Part shown: piece by piece, positions 1 to 10,321 of the stretch
Numbering within the stretch: the stretch's first letter is position 1
How the letters are laid out: each line of letters opens with the position of its first letter
Assembly (NCBI RefSeq): GCF_014889545.1
Contig: NZ_QKOF01000006.1
Location: 434,001-498,000, forward strand
DNA: 64,000 nt
From: Methanothermobacter thermautotrophicus
GTDB taxonomy: Archaea; Methanobacteriota; Methanobacteria; Methanobacteriales; Methanothermobacteraceae
Reading direction: 5' to 3'
Notes under the pieces: model-generated
Database searches by the model: none
Seen by the model: the letters and a program-made list of their open reading frames with translations, nothing else
What the model was told of the DNA's origin: nothing
Translations under genes and position numbers: made by a program

Positions 1-469
1 GGACCTCTCCATCCATAACCTTCCGTATCCTTGTATCTATGTTTCCTCTTAGGGGCTCCATCTTAAAATTTTTTTGGTGATGGTTGCAGAATGCTTCCCT
101 TCGTAGACTGCTGGTTCCAATCCTGGAACCGGGGGGGAGCTCGTCCCAGTCAAGGCGGGATACAAGGACCTCTGCAGGTGATTCCCTGGGCGGCACGGCT
201 GCAATCGCAAGGTCAGGGTCCAGGTCACTGGGGACATCCTTCAGGCTGTGGACTGCAAGGTCCACCTCCTCGTTAAGGACTGCGATGTCGAGTTCCCTTG
301 TGAATAGACCCCTGGAGTCCATGCTGTAGAGCTGGGAATCCCTTATCCTGTCGCCCTTTGTCTTTATGATCCTCTTCTCGATTTTCTCTTCGCAGACTTC
401 ACTGAGCATCTCGATGACATGGTTCGTCTGGACAAGCGCCAGGCGACTCCCCCTTGTTCCAGCTATCAA
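1..469 (-). CDS. hemC: Porphobilinogen deaminase (hydroxymethylbilane synthase), N-terminal part
   Basis: The gene runs off the left edge; about 156 N-terminal codons are visible. The enzyme polymerises four porphobilinogens into hydroxymethylbilane, the tetrapyrrole precursor that in methanogens feeds F430 and corrinoids. The protein begins IAGTRGSRLALVQTNHV from a TTG codon at 469, with GGAGATGAT about eight bases upstream, so TTG is the likely start. AVHSLKDVPSDLDP and GTSSLRREAF further along are family signatures. The frame is open through the C7 run near 133-139, although a shadow frame there can suggest a break. cfbE lies upstream on the same strand, consistent with tetrapyrrole supply for F430. 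The dipyrromethane-binding Cys would lie outside the window. Confidence 0.93.
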   Translation of the reverse strand, partial: MIAGTRGSRLALVQTNHVIEMLSEVCEEKIEKRIIKTKGDRIRDSQLYSMDSRGLFTRELDIAVLNEEVDLAVHSLKDVPSDLDPDLAIAAVPPRESPAEVLVSRLDWDELPPGSRIGTSSLRREAFCNHHQKNFKMEPLRGNIDTRIRKVMDGEV

Positions 470-583
470 AGAATCATCTCCAGTAAACGTTAATCACTTG
501 AGAAATTTATTGTATCCTATTATATAACTTTTCAAAAACTCCGGTTTATTAAAAATCATGTAATTATGACTACCATCAACTTT

Positions 584-1897
584 TTACCTTTTTGTGAGGT
601 CGCCATACTCCGAGCGGTAAATGAGAACCACTGTACGATGATTTAGCCCCACCCGCAGGGCATCCTCAGGTTTCTTGAAGTAGATACCATACCCTCCGGT
701 TTTCCTCATGATACTGTACCCCAGTTCGTCGGTGAATATGAAGTTAAGGTCATAATCGCTGAGTATCCCTGAAAGCCGGGACTCATCTATCTCCTCACAG
801 GTAACCCCGTATCTCCCCCCCAGTATGACCACAGGGTCTGGAAGTTCCTCAGCCATTTGGAGGGTGTACTCTATGGCCCGGACGTTGAGGCCAGGGTTTA
901 TCTCCTCTATTATTGTGGTGCCATTGAGCTCTCTCATGGAGGTCCTGCCAGGGATTCCATGATAGGCTCCAACACCCCTCTGAACATCATCAACATCAAA
1001 TCCGAGGGTCAGGGCGGCTCCTGCAGCTGCAATAACATTTGATAGCTGGTGTTCTGCCGGTGCAAAGGTTTGAATCTGGAATTCTGTATCCAGGAGGTTC
1101 CCCTCAATGGTTTTAAGTCCCCTGGCATGGATGATGGCCTCTGTTGACTCAAGGCCGTATTTCACCTCCTCCACGTGGAGTGTGGCCTCAGCGTCCCTCA
1201 CCGAGAAGGTGTTTGTCCTGTCCCTGAAGTTGCTGTAGTACCTCCTGAATGCACCGTATTCGCAGCAGACCAGTCTGCTTCTGAATATCTGCTCCTTAGC
1301 CCTGCTGGCCCTTGAGGTCCCCCTCCTTATACTGTAGTCCTCGGCTATGTTCGTCAGAACCCCCACATCTGCCAGGCCTGTCCCACCCAGGGAGACCTCG
1401 AAGATGGCTGCACCGTAATCATGGTGCTCCGCGAGGTTCACGGTCTCAATTATGCTGGCCGGGGCTATGCTTATATCCCGCCTGAGGAGTTCATCACCTG
1501 CCCATGATCCCAGACTGCTGAGGACCAGGGGTTCAAGGCCCTTCATTATACTCAGGAGTATCCACACGGTGCTTGTTTTCCCCTTAACACCTGTCACCTC
1601 AACCACCGGCACCCTATTCTCCCTCCTCCAGGAACTGAGGAGCCATCCGGTTACCTCATGGTGGTTTAGATCTGACCTGACAGGGCAGTGTACAGGTGCT
1701 ATTACTGTGGATCCACTGACAGGCCCTTCAACGGCACGGATACCTGCTTCCATCAGAAGTTCACGGTCATCATCATCGAGTGTGCCGTAAAAGTCCCAGG
1801 CCATGACCTCAGGGAAGTACTTCCTCATCTCCAGGGCTATGGTGACACCCCCATGGGTGAGGTCAGCCACGAGGGGCCTTACAATTTCAGATTCCAT
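584..1897 (-). CDS. cfbE: Coenzyme F430 synthetase (Mur-ligase family)
   Basis: A 437-residue Mur-ligase-like ATP-dependent ligase. The N-terminus (LVADLTHGGVTIALEM, residues 9-24) and the P-loop GVKGKTS (103-109) fit the methanogen CfbE family, which converts 15,17(3)-seco-F430-17(3)-acid to coenzyme F430, the nickel cofactor of methyl-CoM reductase. A central ATPase region and a C-terminal ligase region (NPGLNVRAIEYTL, then ILGGRYGVTCEEID) follow. It lies directly upstream of hemC on the same strand, which supports a tetrapyrrole role. Pseudomurein Mur-type ligases share the fold and are the main alternative; the THGG start and the hemC neighbour favour CfbE. A gap of 11 bases separates it from nadK, so the two may be co-transcribed. 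Confidence 0.8.
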   Translation of the reverse strand: MESEIVRPLVADLTHGGVTIALEMRKYFPEVMAWDFYGTLDDDDRELLMEAGIRAVEGPVSGSTVIAPVHCPVRSDLNHHEVTGWLLSSWRRENRVPVVEVTGVKGKTSTVWILLSIMKGLEPLVLSSLGSWAGDELLRRDISIAPASIIETVNLAEHHDYGAAIFEVSLGGTGLADVGVLTNIAEDYSIRRGTSRASRAKEQIFRSRLVCCEYGAFRRYYSNFRDRTNTFSVRDAEATLHVEEVKYGLESTEAIIHARGLKTIEGNLLDTEFQIQTFAPAEHQLSNVIAAAGAALTLGFDVDDVQRGVGAYHGIPGRTSMRELNGTTIIEEINPGLNVRAIEYTLQMAEELPDPVVILGGRYGVTCEEIDESRLSGILSDYDLNFIFTDELGYSIMRKTGGYGIYFKKPEDALRVGLNHRTVVLIYRSEYGDLTKR

Positions 1898-1908
1898 TTA
1901 AACAGCCT

Positions 1909-2760
1909 TCAACCATTTATAGAGTCTATTCCGCCCTCTATGAGCTTCTCACGGACCTTCCTGTAGAAGTCCTTGCTGAGCCTCACGAAGCGGGCCTTTC
2001 GCCCTGACTTCCTGAATATGACCTCATCCATGTGGTTGATCTCCTCCTCATACTGGCCGTCGATAACGGCGATTGCCTTCTTCCCCTTTCTGAGGAGTTT
2101 AACCCGGATTACGCTCTTGTTTGAGACCACCAGGGGTCTTGCGCTGAGCTTGAAGGGACATATCGGCACTATGAGGAAGGCTTCAACCCGGGGGTCAACT
2201 ATGGGACCACCTGCCGACATGGAGTAGGCTGTTGAGCCGCTTGGTGTTGCTATGATTATCCCGTCGGCCCGGAGCTCCTCAACCACCTCATCATCAACAG
2301 ATATCTCTATATGCAGCATCTTGGCTGGCCTGCGGGTCATGAGGACGACCTCGTTGAGGGCGGAGGGCAGCTCACCGTTGTGGTAGACACTCAGGAGAGT
2401 CCTCTCCTCTACGGCGTATTCACCCCTGAGGACCGCTTCAAGGGCTGAGAACACATTTTCAGGGTCAACCTCAGTTAAAAAACCAACCGTACCCATGTTT
2501 ATGCCGAGTATGGGTATCTCCTTATCCTCTATGAGGCTCCTGGTCCTGAGTATCGTCCCATCCCCGCCGATGGTGAGTATAATGTCGGCCTCCATGTTCC
2601 TTATGTCTTCCCTGTATTCCCTCAGATGGGGGAGTTCCTCTGTGAGTTTAAGGTCGACTGTAATTTCAACCCCCCTGTTAAGGAGGAATGATGCCACCCC
2701 TCCAGCCATTTCAACGGCCTCTGGAACATCAAAGCGGGCTATTATCCCTATGCGCATCAT
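1909..2760 (-). CDS. nadK: NAD kinase
   Basis: A 283-residue ATP-NAD kinase that makes NADP from NAD. The diagnostic GGDGT motif sits at residues 65-69 in ILTIGGDGTIL, followed by INMGTVGFLTEV and the NAD-binding TPSGSTAYSMSAGGPIV block. The C-terminal part (VIDGQYEEEINHMDEV) is also typical. The start codon overlaps the stop of the upstream inositol-monophosphatase-type gene in an ATGA arrangement, so the two are translationally coupled. In some archaea NAD kinase is fused to an IMPase domain; here the two activities are separate adjacent genes. Confidence 0.95.
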   Translation of the reverse strand: MMRIGIIARFDVPEAVEMAGGVASFLLNRGVEITVDLKLTEELPHLREYREDIRNMEADIILTIGGDGTILRTRSLIEDKEIPILGINMGTVGFLTEVDPENVFSALEAVLRGEYAVEERTLLSVYHNGELPSALNEVVLMTRRPAKMLHIEISVDDEVVEELRADGIIIATPSGSTAYSMSAGGPIVDPRVEAFLIVPICPFKLSARPLVVSNKSVIRVKLLRKGKKAIAVIDGQYEEEINHMDEVIFRKSGRKARFVRLSKDFYRKVREKLIEGGIDSING

Positions 2761-3599
2761 ATGACCTCCAGGGTCTGCATTATCTTCTTGTGGAGCTCCA
2801 GGTTTCCAGCTGCAACGAGGGATGTTCTTGCCTTAACGTTCAGGGGGCCTTCTATTTCGCCGCCCCTCTCATTTGTCACCACACCACCAGCCTCCTCCAC
2901 GATGAGCTTGGATGCGGCTATATCCACTATCCGCAGATTCTCCCTGAGGTCCATGAAGGCGTCGTAGGAACCGCTTGCAACGTAGGCAAGTTCCAGTGCC
3001 ACGGATCCCAGGATACGCATCCTCCTGATCACCCTGCAGATGCTGTCCACCCTCCTGAAACGCGTGCCATATATGAAGGCCCCCAGTGATGTCCTGTCCA
3101 GGGAGCTCTGTGGGGACGAATTTATCGGTTTCTCATTGAGGAATGCCCCCTGGCCTCTTATTGCCCAGTAGAGGTCACCTGTGGCGAAGTTCTTGACAAA
3201 TCCCATCATGACGTTGTTAAGTGTTGGGGCTGCACCGCCCGGGTGGCGTTCTGCCACGGCCACAGATATCCCGTAGAAGGGTATGTTCCTTATGGCGTTG
3301 CTTGTACCGTCAAGGGGGTCAACAACGAAGATTATCCCTGGTTCATCCCCATCCATGTTTATGTGGAGGACGCCTATCTCCTCGCTTATTATTGTAACCG
3401 GCCTACCTGTGCTCTGAAGGACACCCACCGCCTCATCCTCTGCAACAAGGTCTATGAGCTTGGTGGGTGTACCGTCGGCACCCATCTTGATTATCTCCCC
3501 AGCATCCTCTGTCCCCACAAGGGGGGATACGGCCCTCTCGACCTGGTCAGCCATTTTTATAGCAACACTCTTCCAGTAGTAGATATCTGATTCCTCCAT
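2757..3599 (-). CDS. suhB: Inositol monophosphatase / fructose-1,6-bisphosphatase family protein
   Basis: A 280-residue Mg-dependent sugar phosphatase of the IMPase superfamily. In hyperthermophilic archaea these enzymes hydrolyse both inositol-1-phosphate and fructose-1,6-bisphosphate. Metal-binding motifs are visible: ISEE (71-74), FVVDPLDGTSNA (91-102) and, near the C-terminus, the Asp-containing IVDIAASKLIVEEAGG, a variant of the WDxAAG motif. The stop codon overlaps the nadK start by four bases. Which substrate dominates cannot be told from sequence; the bifunctional name is a family inference. Confidence 0.88.
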   Translation of the reverse strand: MEESDIYYWKSVAIKMADQVERAVSPLVGTEDAGEIIKMGADGTPTKLIDLVAEDEAVGVLQSTGRPVTIISEEIGVLHINMDGDEPGIIFVVDPLDGTSNAIRNIPFYGISVAVAERHPGGAAPTLNNVMMGFVKNFATGDLYWAIRGQGAFLNEKPINSSPQSSLDRTSLGAFIYGTRFRRVDSICRVIRRMRILGSVALELAYVASGSYDAFMDLRENLRIVDIAASKLIVEEAGGVVTNERGGEIEGPLNVKARTSLVAAGNLELHKKIMQTLEVI

Positions 3600-3617
3600 T
3601 CAACCCCCTTCCTGAGT

Positions 3618-4061
3618 TTAATCAAGATATACGACGGCTGATACAGCAGCACCACATTTCTTGACAACATGATTTGTCTCTTCTACTATTAATTCCTTTA
3701 TTTCAAGGCCCCGCACCGACATCATGTATCTTACCATTGAGATGGCCTCGCTCCTCACATCCTCGGGGTCCATGTTGACGCCGGAGTTCTCAACGACACA
3801 TCCAAAGTCGCTGGAGGTGGCCACAGCAACAGCGGCAGATATAATGTCCCCCCTTCTCTCTGAAACCCTGTGTGAGAGGACACAGTTCACCATTGATCCC
3901 GGCTCAAGCTCCGGGAGCTCCACTATCTTCGTGTTCCTTGGAAGTATACTTGAAACCTTTATCAGGTTCACGTCTCCAATTCCAGCCTCAAGCAGTGCGT
4001 TGTCAAAGGCGTTGAGCTTCGTGGGTCCTTCTGCGGTACCTGATGTTATAGCAACCTTCAT
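3618..4061 (-). CDS. pdaD: Pyruvoyl-dependent arginine decarboxylase
   Basis: A proenzyme of about 147 residues that decarboxylates arginine to agmatine. The IKVSSILP segment holds the Ser-Ser self-cleavage site that generates the pyruvoyl group (S37-S38 from this start). [20 protein letters not shown] is a family signature. An in-frame GTG at 4070 is possible, but the ATG at 4061 has AGTGATT just upstream and gives the usual N-terminus [14 protein letters not shown]. It is divergent from the aIF5A and agmatinase genes: PdaD makes agmatine and agmatinase converts it to putrescine, so the divergent region may coordinate polyamine supply. Agmatine is also needed for tRNA-Ile2 agmatidine in archaea. 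Confidence 0.93.
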   Translation of the reverse strand: MKVAITSGTAEGPTKLNAFDNALLEAGIGDVNLIKVSSILPRNTKIVELPELEPGSMVNCVLSHRVSERRGDIISAAVAVATSSDFGCVVENSGVNMDPEDVRSEAISMVRYMMSVRGLEIKELIVEETNHVVKKCGAAVSAVVYLD

Positions 4062-4101
4062 CACAATCACTTCATGATCAGCTTACTGAATTCCTACAAA
4101 G

Positions 4102-4113
4102 CTTTTATATAAT
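4102..4113 (+). promoter_or_regulatory. TATA box of the aIF5A gene
   Basis: CTTTTATATAAT lies about 65-75 bases upstream of the aIF5A start, in the 117-bp gap between divergent pdaD and aIF5A. It is the clearest archaeal TATA box in the gap and implies an untranslated leader of roughly 40 bases carrying the AGGAGGT ribosome-binding site. Confidence 0.6.
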
Positions 4114-4178
4114 GTCCACTGAATTAATAGATATACATTGAACTCCCATATCACTCATTCTAACAGGAGGTAAGATTA

Positions 4179-4571
4179 ATGTCAAAGAAAGTGGTTGAAG
4201 TTAAAACACTTAAGGTTGGAAAGTACGTGATCATTGATGGAGAGGCATCAAAGATCACAAACATCTCAACATCATCCCCCGGGAAGCACGGATCAGCAAA
4301 GGCCCGTGTGGAGGCCGTTGGGATCTTCGACAACCAGAAGAGGAGCTTCGTAAAGCCTGTTGATTCAAAGGTGGACATACCCATAATAGACAAGAGGACA
4401 GCCCAGGTCATTGCCATAATGGGTGGAGACGTCCAGTTAATGGACCTTGAGACCTATGAGACCTTCGAGACACCTATACCTGACGAACTGAGCGAACAGC
4501 TGGTTGAGGGTGTTGAGGTTGAGTACATCGAGGCCCTCGGCCAGAGGAAACTCATGAGGACCAAGGGGTAA
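4179..4571 (+). CDS. eif5A: Translation initiation factor 5A (hypusine-containing)
   Basis: A 130-residue aIF5A, the elongation-assisting factor that relieves ribosome stalling. The hypusination loop is [12 protein letters not shown], with the modified lysine at position 36. The C-terminal OB-fold follows ([15 protein letters not shown]). A strong AGGAGGT site precedes ATG at 4179. The gene lies beside pdaD and agmatinase. Hypusine is made from a polyamine donor, so the neighbourhood links the modified protein with polyamine precursor synthesis. Confidence 0.97.
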   Translation: MSKKVVEVKTLKVGKYVIIDGEASKITNISTSSPGKHGSAKARVEAVGIFDNQKRSFVKPVDSKVDIPIIDKRTAQVIAIMGGDVQLMDLETYETFETPIPDELSEQLVEGVEVEYIEALGQRKLMRTKG

Positions 4572-4611
4572 ACCCTCCTCTACCTTTCACAATTCTTGAA
4601 GGACACATGAA

Positions 4612-5472
4612 ATGCTTCTTCACACCCATGAGCCCCTCAAATTTGCTTTTTCCACCACAGACCATGAAAGGATCCCTGAACTTTCCTTTGGAATAATGGG
4701 AGCCCCCTTTGATTCCACAACAACCTATGTGCCGGGGGCACGCTTCGGACCCATGGCTGTCAGGGAGGCATCCTACAGCTTTGAGGCATACAATCTGCGT
4801 TTCTCAGAGAAGGTAAATGTTAAAAGTTTTGATTTTGGAGACGTTGAGGTTTCTCCAGGTAATTTCATGAAAACCGCGGGTTTCATAGGGGATTCTGTAG
4901 CCGGAGTCCTGGACATGGATCTGAAGCCCATAATAATCGGCGGGGAGCACACGGTGACCCTCCCTGTGATCGAGAATCTGCCTGACCATGACTCCCTCAC
5001 CGTGGTCCACCTGGACGCCCACATGGACATGGCAGATACCTACGCCGGGGAAAGGTACTCCCACGCCACCGTCATGAGGAGGGTCCATGAGCTTGGAGCT
5101 GAGATAATACAGATAGGGGTTAGATCAGCCTCAGAGGAGGAGGCTGAATTTGCAGTGGAGGAGGGTGTCCGGTGCTGCATGGCCCATGAGGTCATGGGGG
5201 ATCCAGCCGGCGCCATTGAACTCATTGATGGCATCAGGGGGCCCGTCTACATTTCAGTTGACATGGATGTCCTTGATCCTGCCTATGCTCCATCAGTGGG
5301 TAACCCGGCACCATCAGGCCTCACACCCCACATCATGGAGGAACTTGTCCTTGCACTCTCAGGTAAGGATGTGGTGGGCCTTGACGTGGTTGAGGTGGCA
5401 TCGGCTGGTGTGGCTGACCCGACATCTGTAAACGCAGCCAAGATAATCTACGACCTTCTAACGCTCCTCTGA
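4612..5472 (+). CDS. speB: Agmatinase (ureohydrolase family)
   Basis: A 286-residue binuclear manganese enzyme that hydrolyses agmatine to putrescine and urea. Metal ligands are visible in GGEH (110-113), DAHMD (135-139) and SVDMDVLDPAYAP near residue 217. The substrate loop YVPGARFGPMAVREAS also fits agmatinases rather than arginases. It follows aIF5A by 40 bases and is probably in the same transcript. With pdaD it completes arginine to putrescine in two adjacent divergent units. Confidence 0.93.
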   Translation: MLLHTHEPLKFAFSTTDHERIPELSFGIMGAPFDSTTTYVPGARFGPMAVREASYSFEAYNLRFSEKVNVKSFDFGDVEVSPGNFMKTAGFIGDSVAGVLDMDLKPIIIGGEHTVTLPVIENLPDHDSLTVVHLDAHMDMADTYAGERYSHATVMRRVHELGAEIIQIGVRSASEEEAEFAVEEGVRCCMAHEVMGDPAGAIELIDGIRGPVYISVDMDVLDPAYAPSVGNPAPSGLTPHIMEELVLALSGKDVVGLDVVEVASAGVADPTSVNAAKIIYDLLTLL

Positions 5473-5618
5473 ATTCATCCCCCTAGCTCATTTTTCATCT
5501 GCAGGACCCCATTCAGGTCCATTTAATCCATATCCCCCTTTATAATTGGTGCTGGTCCCTGAAGATTTTATTCGTGCTCGACTTCTTTCTCCTGGCACTT
5601 AAAGATTTGGCCCCAGCA

Positions 5619-5630
5619 GATTTTATATAG
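5619..5630 (+). promoter_or_regulatory. TATA box upstream of the LOR/SDH-family gene
   Basis: GATTTTATATAG lies about 45-55 bases before the ATG at 5675 and is followed by the ribosome-binding site AGTGGTG. It is the likely promoter for the LOR/SDH-ade pair. The rest of 5473-5618 shows no gene. Confidence 0.55.
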
Positions 5631-5674
5631 CTTGGAGGCCAACCATTTAATTATCAGTCTCAAGTGGTGTTATC

Positions 5675-6910
5675 ATGAATACAAGAGAGGTGGAACTAAG
5701 GGGTCATATAATTGACAGTCTGATACTCCCCCGGGCCCTTGATATAATAATGGATATGGGCGGGGACTTCCAGATACTCGAAATCGATATAGGTAAGAGA
5801 AAATCTGATCCAAGCCATGCAAGGATACTGGTGGAGGCAGAGACACCCTCACTCCTTAACCAGATACTGGATGAGCTGGGTGAGATAGGGGCATCCATAG
5901 CAGAGATAAAGGAGGTTGAACTGAAGAGGGCCCCCATGGACAGGGTTCTGCCGGATGACTTCTACTCCACCACCAACCACCAGACCTTCATCTACCATGG
6001 CGGTGAATGGCTGGAGGTTGAGGGAATAGAGATGGACTGCATGATAGTGGTTGACCCTGAGGGCAGGACAGCCCGCTGCAAACCAATCAGGGAGATAAAG
6101 AAGGGTGACCCTGTGGTTGTTGGGAGGGAGGGCATAAAGGTTGTACCTCCCGAGAGGCCCAGGGGAAAGCAGGGCGTCTTTGAATTCATGGGCAGTGATG
6201 TATCAAGTGAGAAGCCCCTCGTGACCACAATAAAGAAGATCGCATCTGAAATAACAGAGATCAAAGGTAGGGGTGGAAAGATAGGCCTCGTCGGCGGACC
6301 AGCCATCGTACACACGGGCTCAGCCCCGGTCATTGCAGAGATGATACGCCTGGGATTCATAGACGTCCTCTTCGCAGGGAATGCCCTGGCAACCCATGAC
6401 ATTGAATGCGCACTCTACGGGACCTCCCTTGGAGTTGATATAGAGAGGGGTGAGGCTGTAAGCAGGGGCCACAGGCACCACATAAACGCCATAAATGAGA
6501 TAAACCGCGCCGGTTCAATAAGGGATGCTGTTGAGAAGGGTGTTCTCACCTCAGGGATAATGTATGAGTGCATAAAGAATGATGTGCCCTTTGTACTTGC
6601 AGGTTCAATAAGGGATGACGGACCACTCCCTGATGTCATAACCGATGTGATGGAGGCCCAGAATGAGATGAGGAGATACGTCCAGGACCTGGACATGGTC
6701 ATAATGATAGCCACCATGCTCCACTCCATCGCAACCGGCAACATACTCCCATCACGGGTTAAAACCATATGCGTGGATATAAACCCTGCGACCGTCACAA
6801 AGCTCTCTGACAGGGGCAGCTCCCAGGCTGTGAGCGTTGTCACAGATGTGGGTGCATTCATCCCCATACTCCTCCACGAAATCAAGAAGATGAACGGTCT
6901 GGGGGATTGA
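5675..6910 (+). CDS. LOR/SDH bifunctional-domain protein, ornithine cyclodeaminase type (TIGR00300 family)
   Basis: A 411-residue protein of the archaeal LOR/SDH conserved-region family. The N-terminal part (1-100, [20 protein letters not shown]) is the LOR/SDH-type domain. The C-terminal part includes [18 protein letters not shown] and [21 protein letters not shown] and is predicted to bind NAD. A Methanococcus member of this family has been reported as an ornithine cyclodeaminase that makes proline from ornithine; assigning that here is inference. The gene is immediately followed by ade without a gap, so the two are co-transcribed. The nearby arginine decarboxylase and agmatinase fit an arginine/ornithine theme. 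Confidence 0.8.
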   Translation: MNTREVELRGHIIDSLILPRALDIIMDMGGDFQILEIDIGKRKSDPSHARILVEAETPSLLNQILDELGEIGASIAEIKEVELKRAPMDRVLPDDFYSTTNHQTFIYHGGEWLEVEGIEMDCMIVVDPEGRTARCKPIREIKKGDPVVVGREGIKVVPPERPRGKQGVFEFMGSDVSSEKPLVTTIKKIASEITEIKGRGGKIGLVGGPAIVHTGSAPVIAEMIRLGFIDVLFAGNALATHDIECALYGTSLGVDIERGEAVSRGHRHHINAINEINRAGSIRDAVEKGVLTSGIMYECIKNDVPFVLAGSIRDDGPLPDVITDVMEAQNEMRRYVQDLDMVIMIATMLHSIATGNILPSRVKTICVDINPATVTKLSDRGSSQAVSVVTDVGAFIPILLHEIKKMNGLGD

Positions 6911-8527
6911 ATGATAAGGGGGAACCTCCTCAACGTCTTCACCGGCGACATCTACCCGGCCGAGATAGAGGTTTCCGGAGGGAAGGTGGCCGGTGTCCGG
7001 AGCATCAGCGGAAACTTCCCTGACATAATCCTCCCTGGCTTCATAGACGCCCACCTCCACATTGAAAGTTCAATGCTCACACCATCATCATTTGCAGCTG
7101 CAGCCATACCCCATGGCACGGTTGCAGTCATATCGGACCCCCATGAGATAGCAAACGTCATGGGCGTGGATGGCGTGAGGTTCATGATGGATGATGCTGC
7201 AGCGACACCAATGAAATTCTATTTCACAGCACCATCATGTGTACCTGCAACACCCTTTGAAACTGCCGGGGCAGAGATCACAGCGAGGGAAATAGAGGAA
7301 CTCCTAAGAATGGATTCAGCGGTGGCCCTCGGCGAGTTGATGAACTTCCCTGGAGTTATAGCCGGTGATGATGAGGTCATGGATAAGATAGAGGCGGCAA
7401 GGGCCCTTAACATGCCGGTTGATGGACATGCCCCCCTCCTCTCAGGGGATGAACTATGCGCCTACATAGGGGCAGGGATATCCACTGACCACGAATGTGT
7501 GAGCCCCGAGGAGGTCCTTGAGAAGAGGAGACTTGGAATGAAGATAATGGCACGTGAAGGTTCAAGTGCAAGAAACTTGCGGGACCTTGCCGCTGCCGGG
7601 TGTGACTTCCTGGTCTCCGATGACATCCACCCCGCCGACCTCCTGGAGGGGCACATGGACAGGATACTCAGAAAGGCAGTTGATTACGGTATCGACCCTG
7701 TAAGTGCAGTGCAGATGATCACCATAAACCCTGCAGAGCACTACGGCCTCACCACGGGCGCCATAGCACCCGGGTGGTCCGCTGACTTTGTCGTGGTTGA
7801 CAGCCTCAGGGACTTCAATGTTAAGAGGGTCTACATAGATGGCAGACCAGTTGCAGAAAATGGAAGATACCTCCCGGGGAGCCCATCGGGAACCAGCACA
7901 CCCCCCAGGAGACTTGAGGTACCGGAATTCACGGCTGAGAGGCTGGGTGTCAGGGCTGAGGGTGATGAGGCCACTGTGAGGGTCATAGACGTGCTGGACG
8001 GACAGCTCATAACTGAGGAGTCAATTGCAACCCTGGAAGTTGAGGAAGGAACCGTGCAGGCCGACACATCCTCGGACATCCTCAGGGTATCTGTCCTTGA
8101 CAGGTACGGGAGGGGTAATATCTCCAGCGGGTTCGTCCATGGATTCGGCCTCCAGGAGGGGGCAATAGCATCAACGGTTGCCCATGACTCACACAACCTC
8201 ATCGTGGTGGGAGTGGATCCTGAGCTGATGAAGAGGGCGGTCGATATACTTAAAGAAACAGGAGGAGGCCTCGTGGCAGTCTCAGAGGATGATCACAGGG
8301 TCCTTAAGCTTCCTGTGGCAGGTCTGATGTCAGATGGTGACGTATTTGAGGTTGCAGATGGATTTGAGAACCTCAACACCTTCACTGAACAGCTCGGGTC
8401 ACGCCTCAGCGCACCCTTCATGACAATGTCCTTCCTCTCACTCCTCGTCATCCCCAGACTGAAGATAGGGGATAGGGGCCTCTTCGATGTTGAGAAATTT
8501 GAATTTGTGGATGTTCTCGTGTCCTGA
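6911..8527 (+). CDS. ade: Adenine deaminase
   Basis: A 538-residue amidohydrolase that deaminates adenine to hypoxanthine for purine salvage. The metal-binding DAHLHIESS motif is at residues 46-54 and is followed by HGTVAVISDPHEIANV. A second conserved block is SDDIHPADLLEGHMDR, and the C-terminal half holds GFGLQEGAIASTVAHDSHN, also typical of Ade. Length and domain order match the family. The start directly abuts the stop of the upstream LOR/SDH gene. Confidence 0.94.
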   Translation: MIRGNLLNVFTGDIYPAEIEVSGGKVAGVRSISGNFPDIILPGFIDAHLHIESSMLTPSSFAAAAIPHGTVAVISDPHEIANVMGVDGVRFMMDDAAATPMKFYFTAPSCVPATPFETAGAEITAREIEELLRMDSAVALGELMNFPGVIAGDDEVMDKIEAARALNMPVDGHAPLLSGDELCAYIGAGISTDHECVSPEEVLEKRRLGMKIMAREGSSARNLRDLAAAGCDFLVSDDIHPADLLEGHMDRILRKAVDYGIDPVSAVQMITINPAEHYGLTTGAIAPGWSADFVVVDSLRDFNVKRVYIDGRPVAENGRYLPGSPSGTSTPPRRLEVPEFTAERLGVRAEGDEATVRVIDVLDGQLITEESIATLEVEEGTVQADTSSDILRVSVLDRYGRGNISSGFVHGFGLQEGAIASTVAHDSHNLIVVGVDPELMKRAVDILKETGGGLVAVSEDDHRVLKLPVAGLMSDGDVFEVADGFENLNTFTEQLGSRLSAPFMTMSFLSLLVIPRLKIGDRGLFDVEKFEFVDVLVS

Positions 8528-8544
8528 TTTTCCTGGGTGAGTCC

Positions 8545-9686
<1,142 letters not shown>

Positions 9687-9766
9687 CCAAACACCTCAAG
9701 ACTATAATTATAAATTACTGATTCACATATAATTGGTTTACTGTATAATTCTCTTTCGTGATAATC

Positions 9767-10321
9767 ATGGAGATAGAAAATGTTAGAAGGGCCCTTGAGA
9801 TGATCTCATCTGAAGATGACTTCGGGATCCTCATACCAGAGGTGAGGTCCAATATTGCAATGGCGCGGAAAAATCCATGCGGCCCTGAGGATGTTGCAGC
9901 GGTTCCTGGGAGGATCACTGAGTTTCAGGGAAGGGCCTTCGCTTGCCGGGACCCTGAATACGGGGCTTCATCCCACATGGCCCGCTTCATAATAGCCCTT
10001 AATGAACACCTCCCGGCGAGGAGAAGTGCACTTAATATTAAATTTGATGAGAGTATAATCGGTATATGTGAGGATATGGGTCTTGTGGTCTCATCCTATG
10101 ACCGTAGCAGGGAACCCGATAGTGTGAGGGATACTGAGGGGGGCAGCATACCATGGGGTGTTGAGGAGGCCATCAGGAACTCGGAGTCCCCTCCAGACGT
10201 CATATATCACAGGGGGGCATGGGGTAAGGAGCCAATGATAGTACTCACAGGGCGGGATGCCGTTGAGGTTGCAGAGCTTGCCATACGGATACTCAGGAAG
10301 TATAGGAGTTTAAAGGTGTAG
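9767..10321 (+). CDS. thiN: Stand-alone ThiN-domain protein, thiamine-phosphate synthase type
   Basis: About 184 residues forming a single ThiN domain. The family block RSNIAMARKNPCGPEDVAAV followed by PGRITEFQGRAFACRDPEYG is clear, as is the C-terminal MIVLTGRDAVEVAELAIRIL. In archaea ThiN domains make thiamine phosphate from HMP-PP and HET-P. They occur fused to ThiD, or to a helix-turn-helix in ThiR-type regulators; no such partner is present here. ATG at 9767 is preferred because GTGAT lies just upstream; GTG at 9758 is in frame. Its stop abuts the start of the SIS gene. A ligand-sensing role cannot be excluded. Confidence 0.72.
   Translation: MEIENVRRALEMISSEDDFGILIPEVRSNIAMARKNPCGPEDVAAVPGRITEFQGRAFACRDPEYGASSHMARFIIALNEHLPARRSALNIKFDESIIGICEDMGLVVSSYDRSREPDSVRDTEGGSIPWGVEEAIRNSESPPDVIYHRGAWGKEPMIVLTGRDAVEVAELAIRILRKYRSLKV

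Noticed and set aside
49-237. Apparent frameshift in hemC, suggested by a 62-codon minus-strand frame
   Set aside because: The hemC frame reads through the C7 run without a break (ELPPGSRIGTSSLRREAF); the other frame is a shadow.
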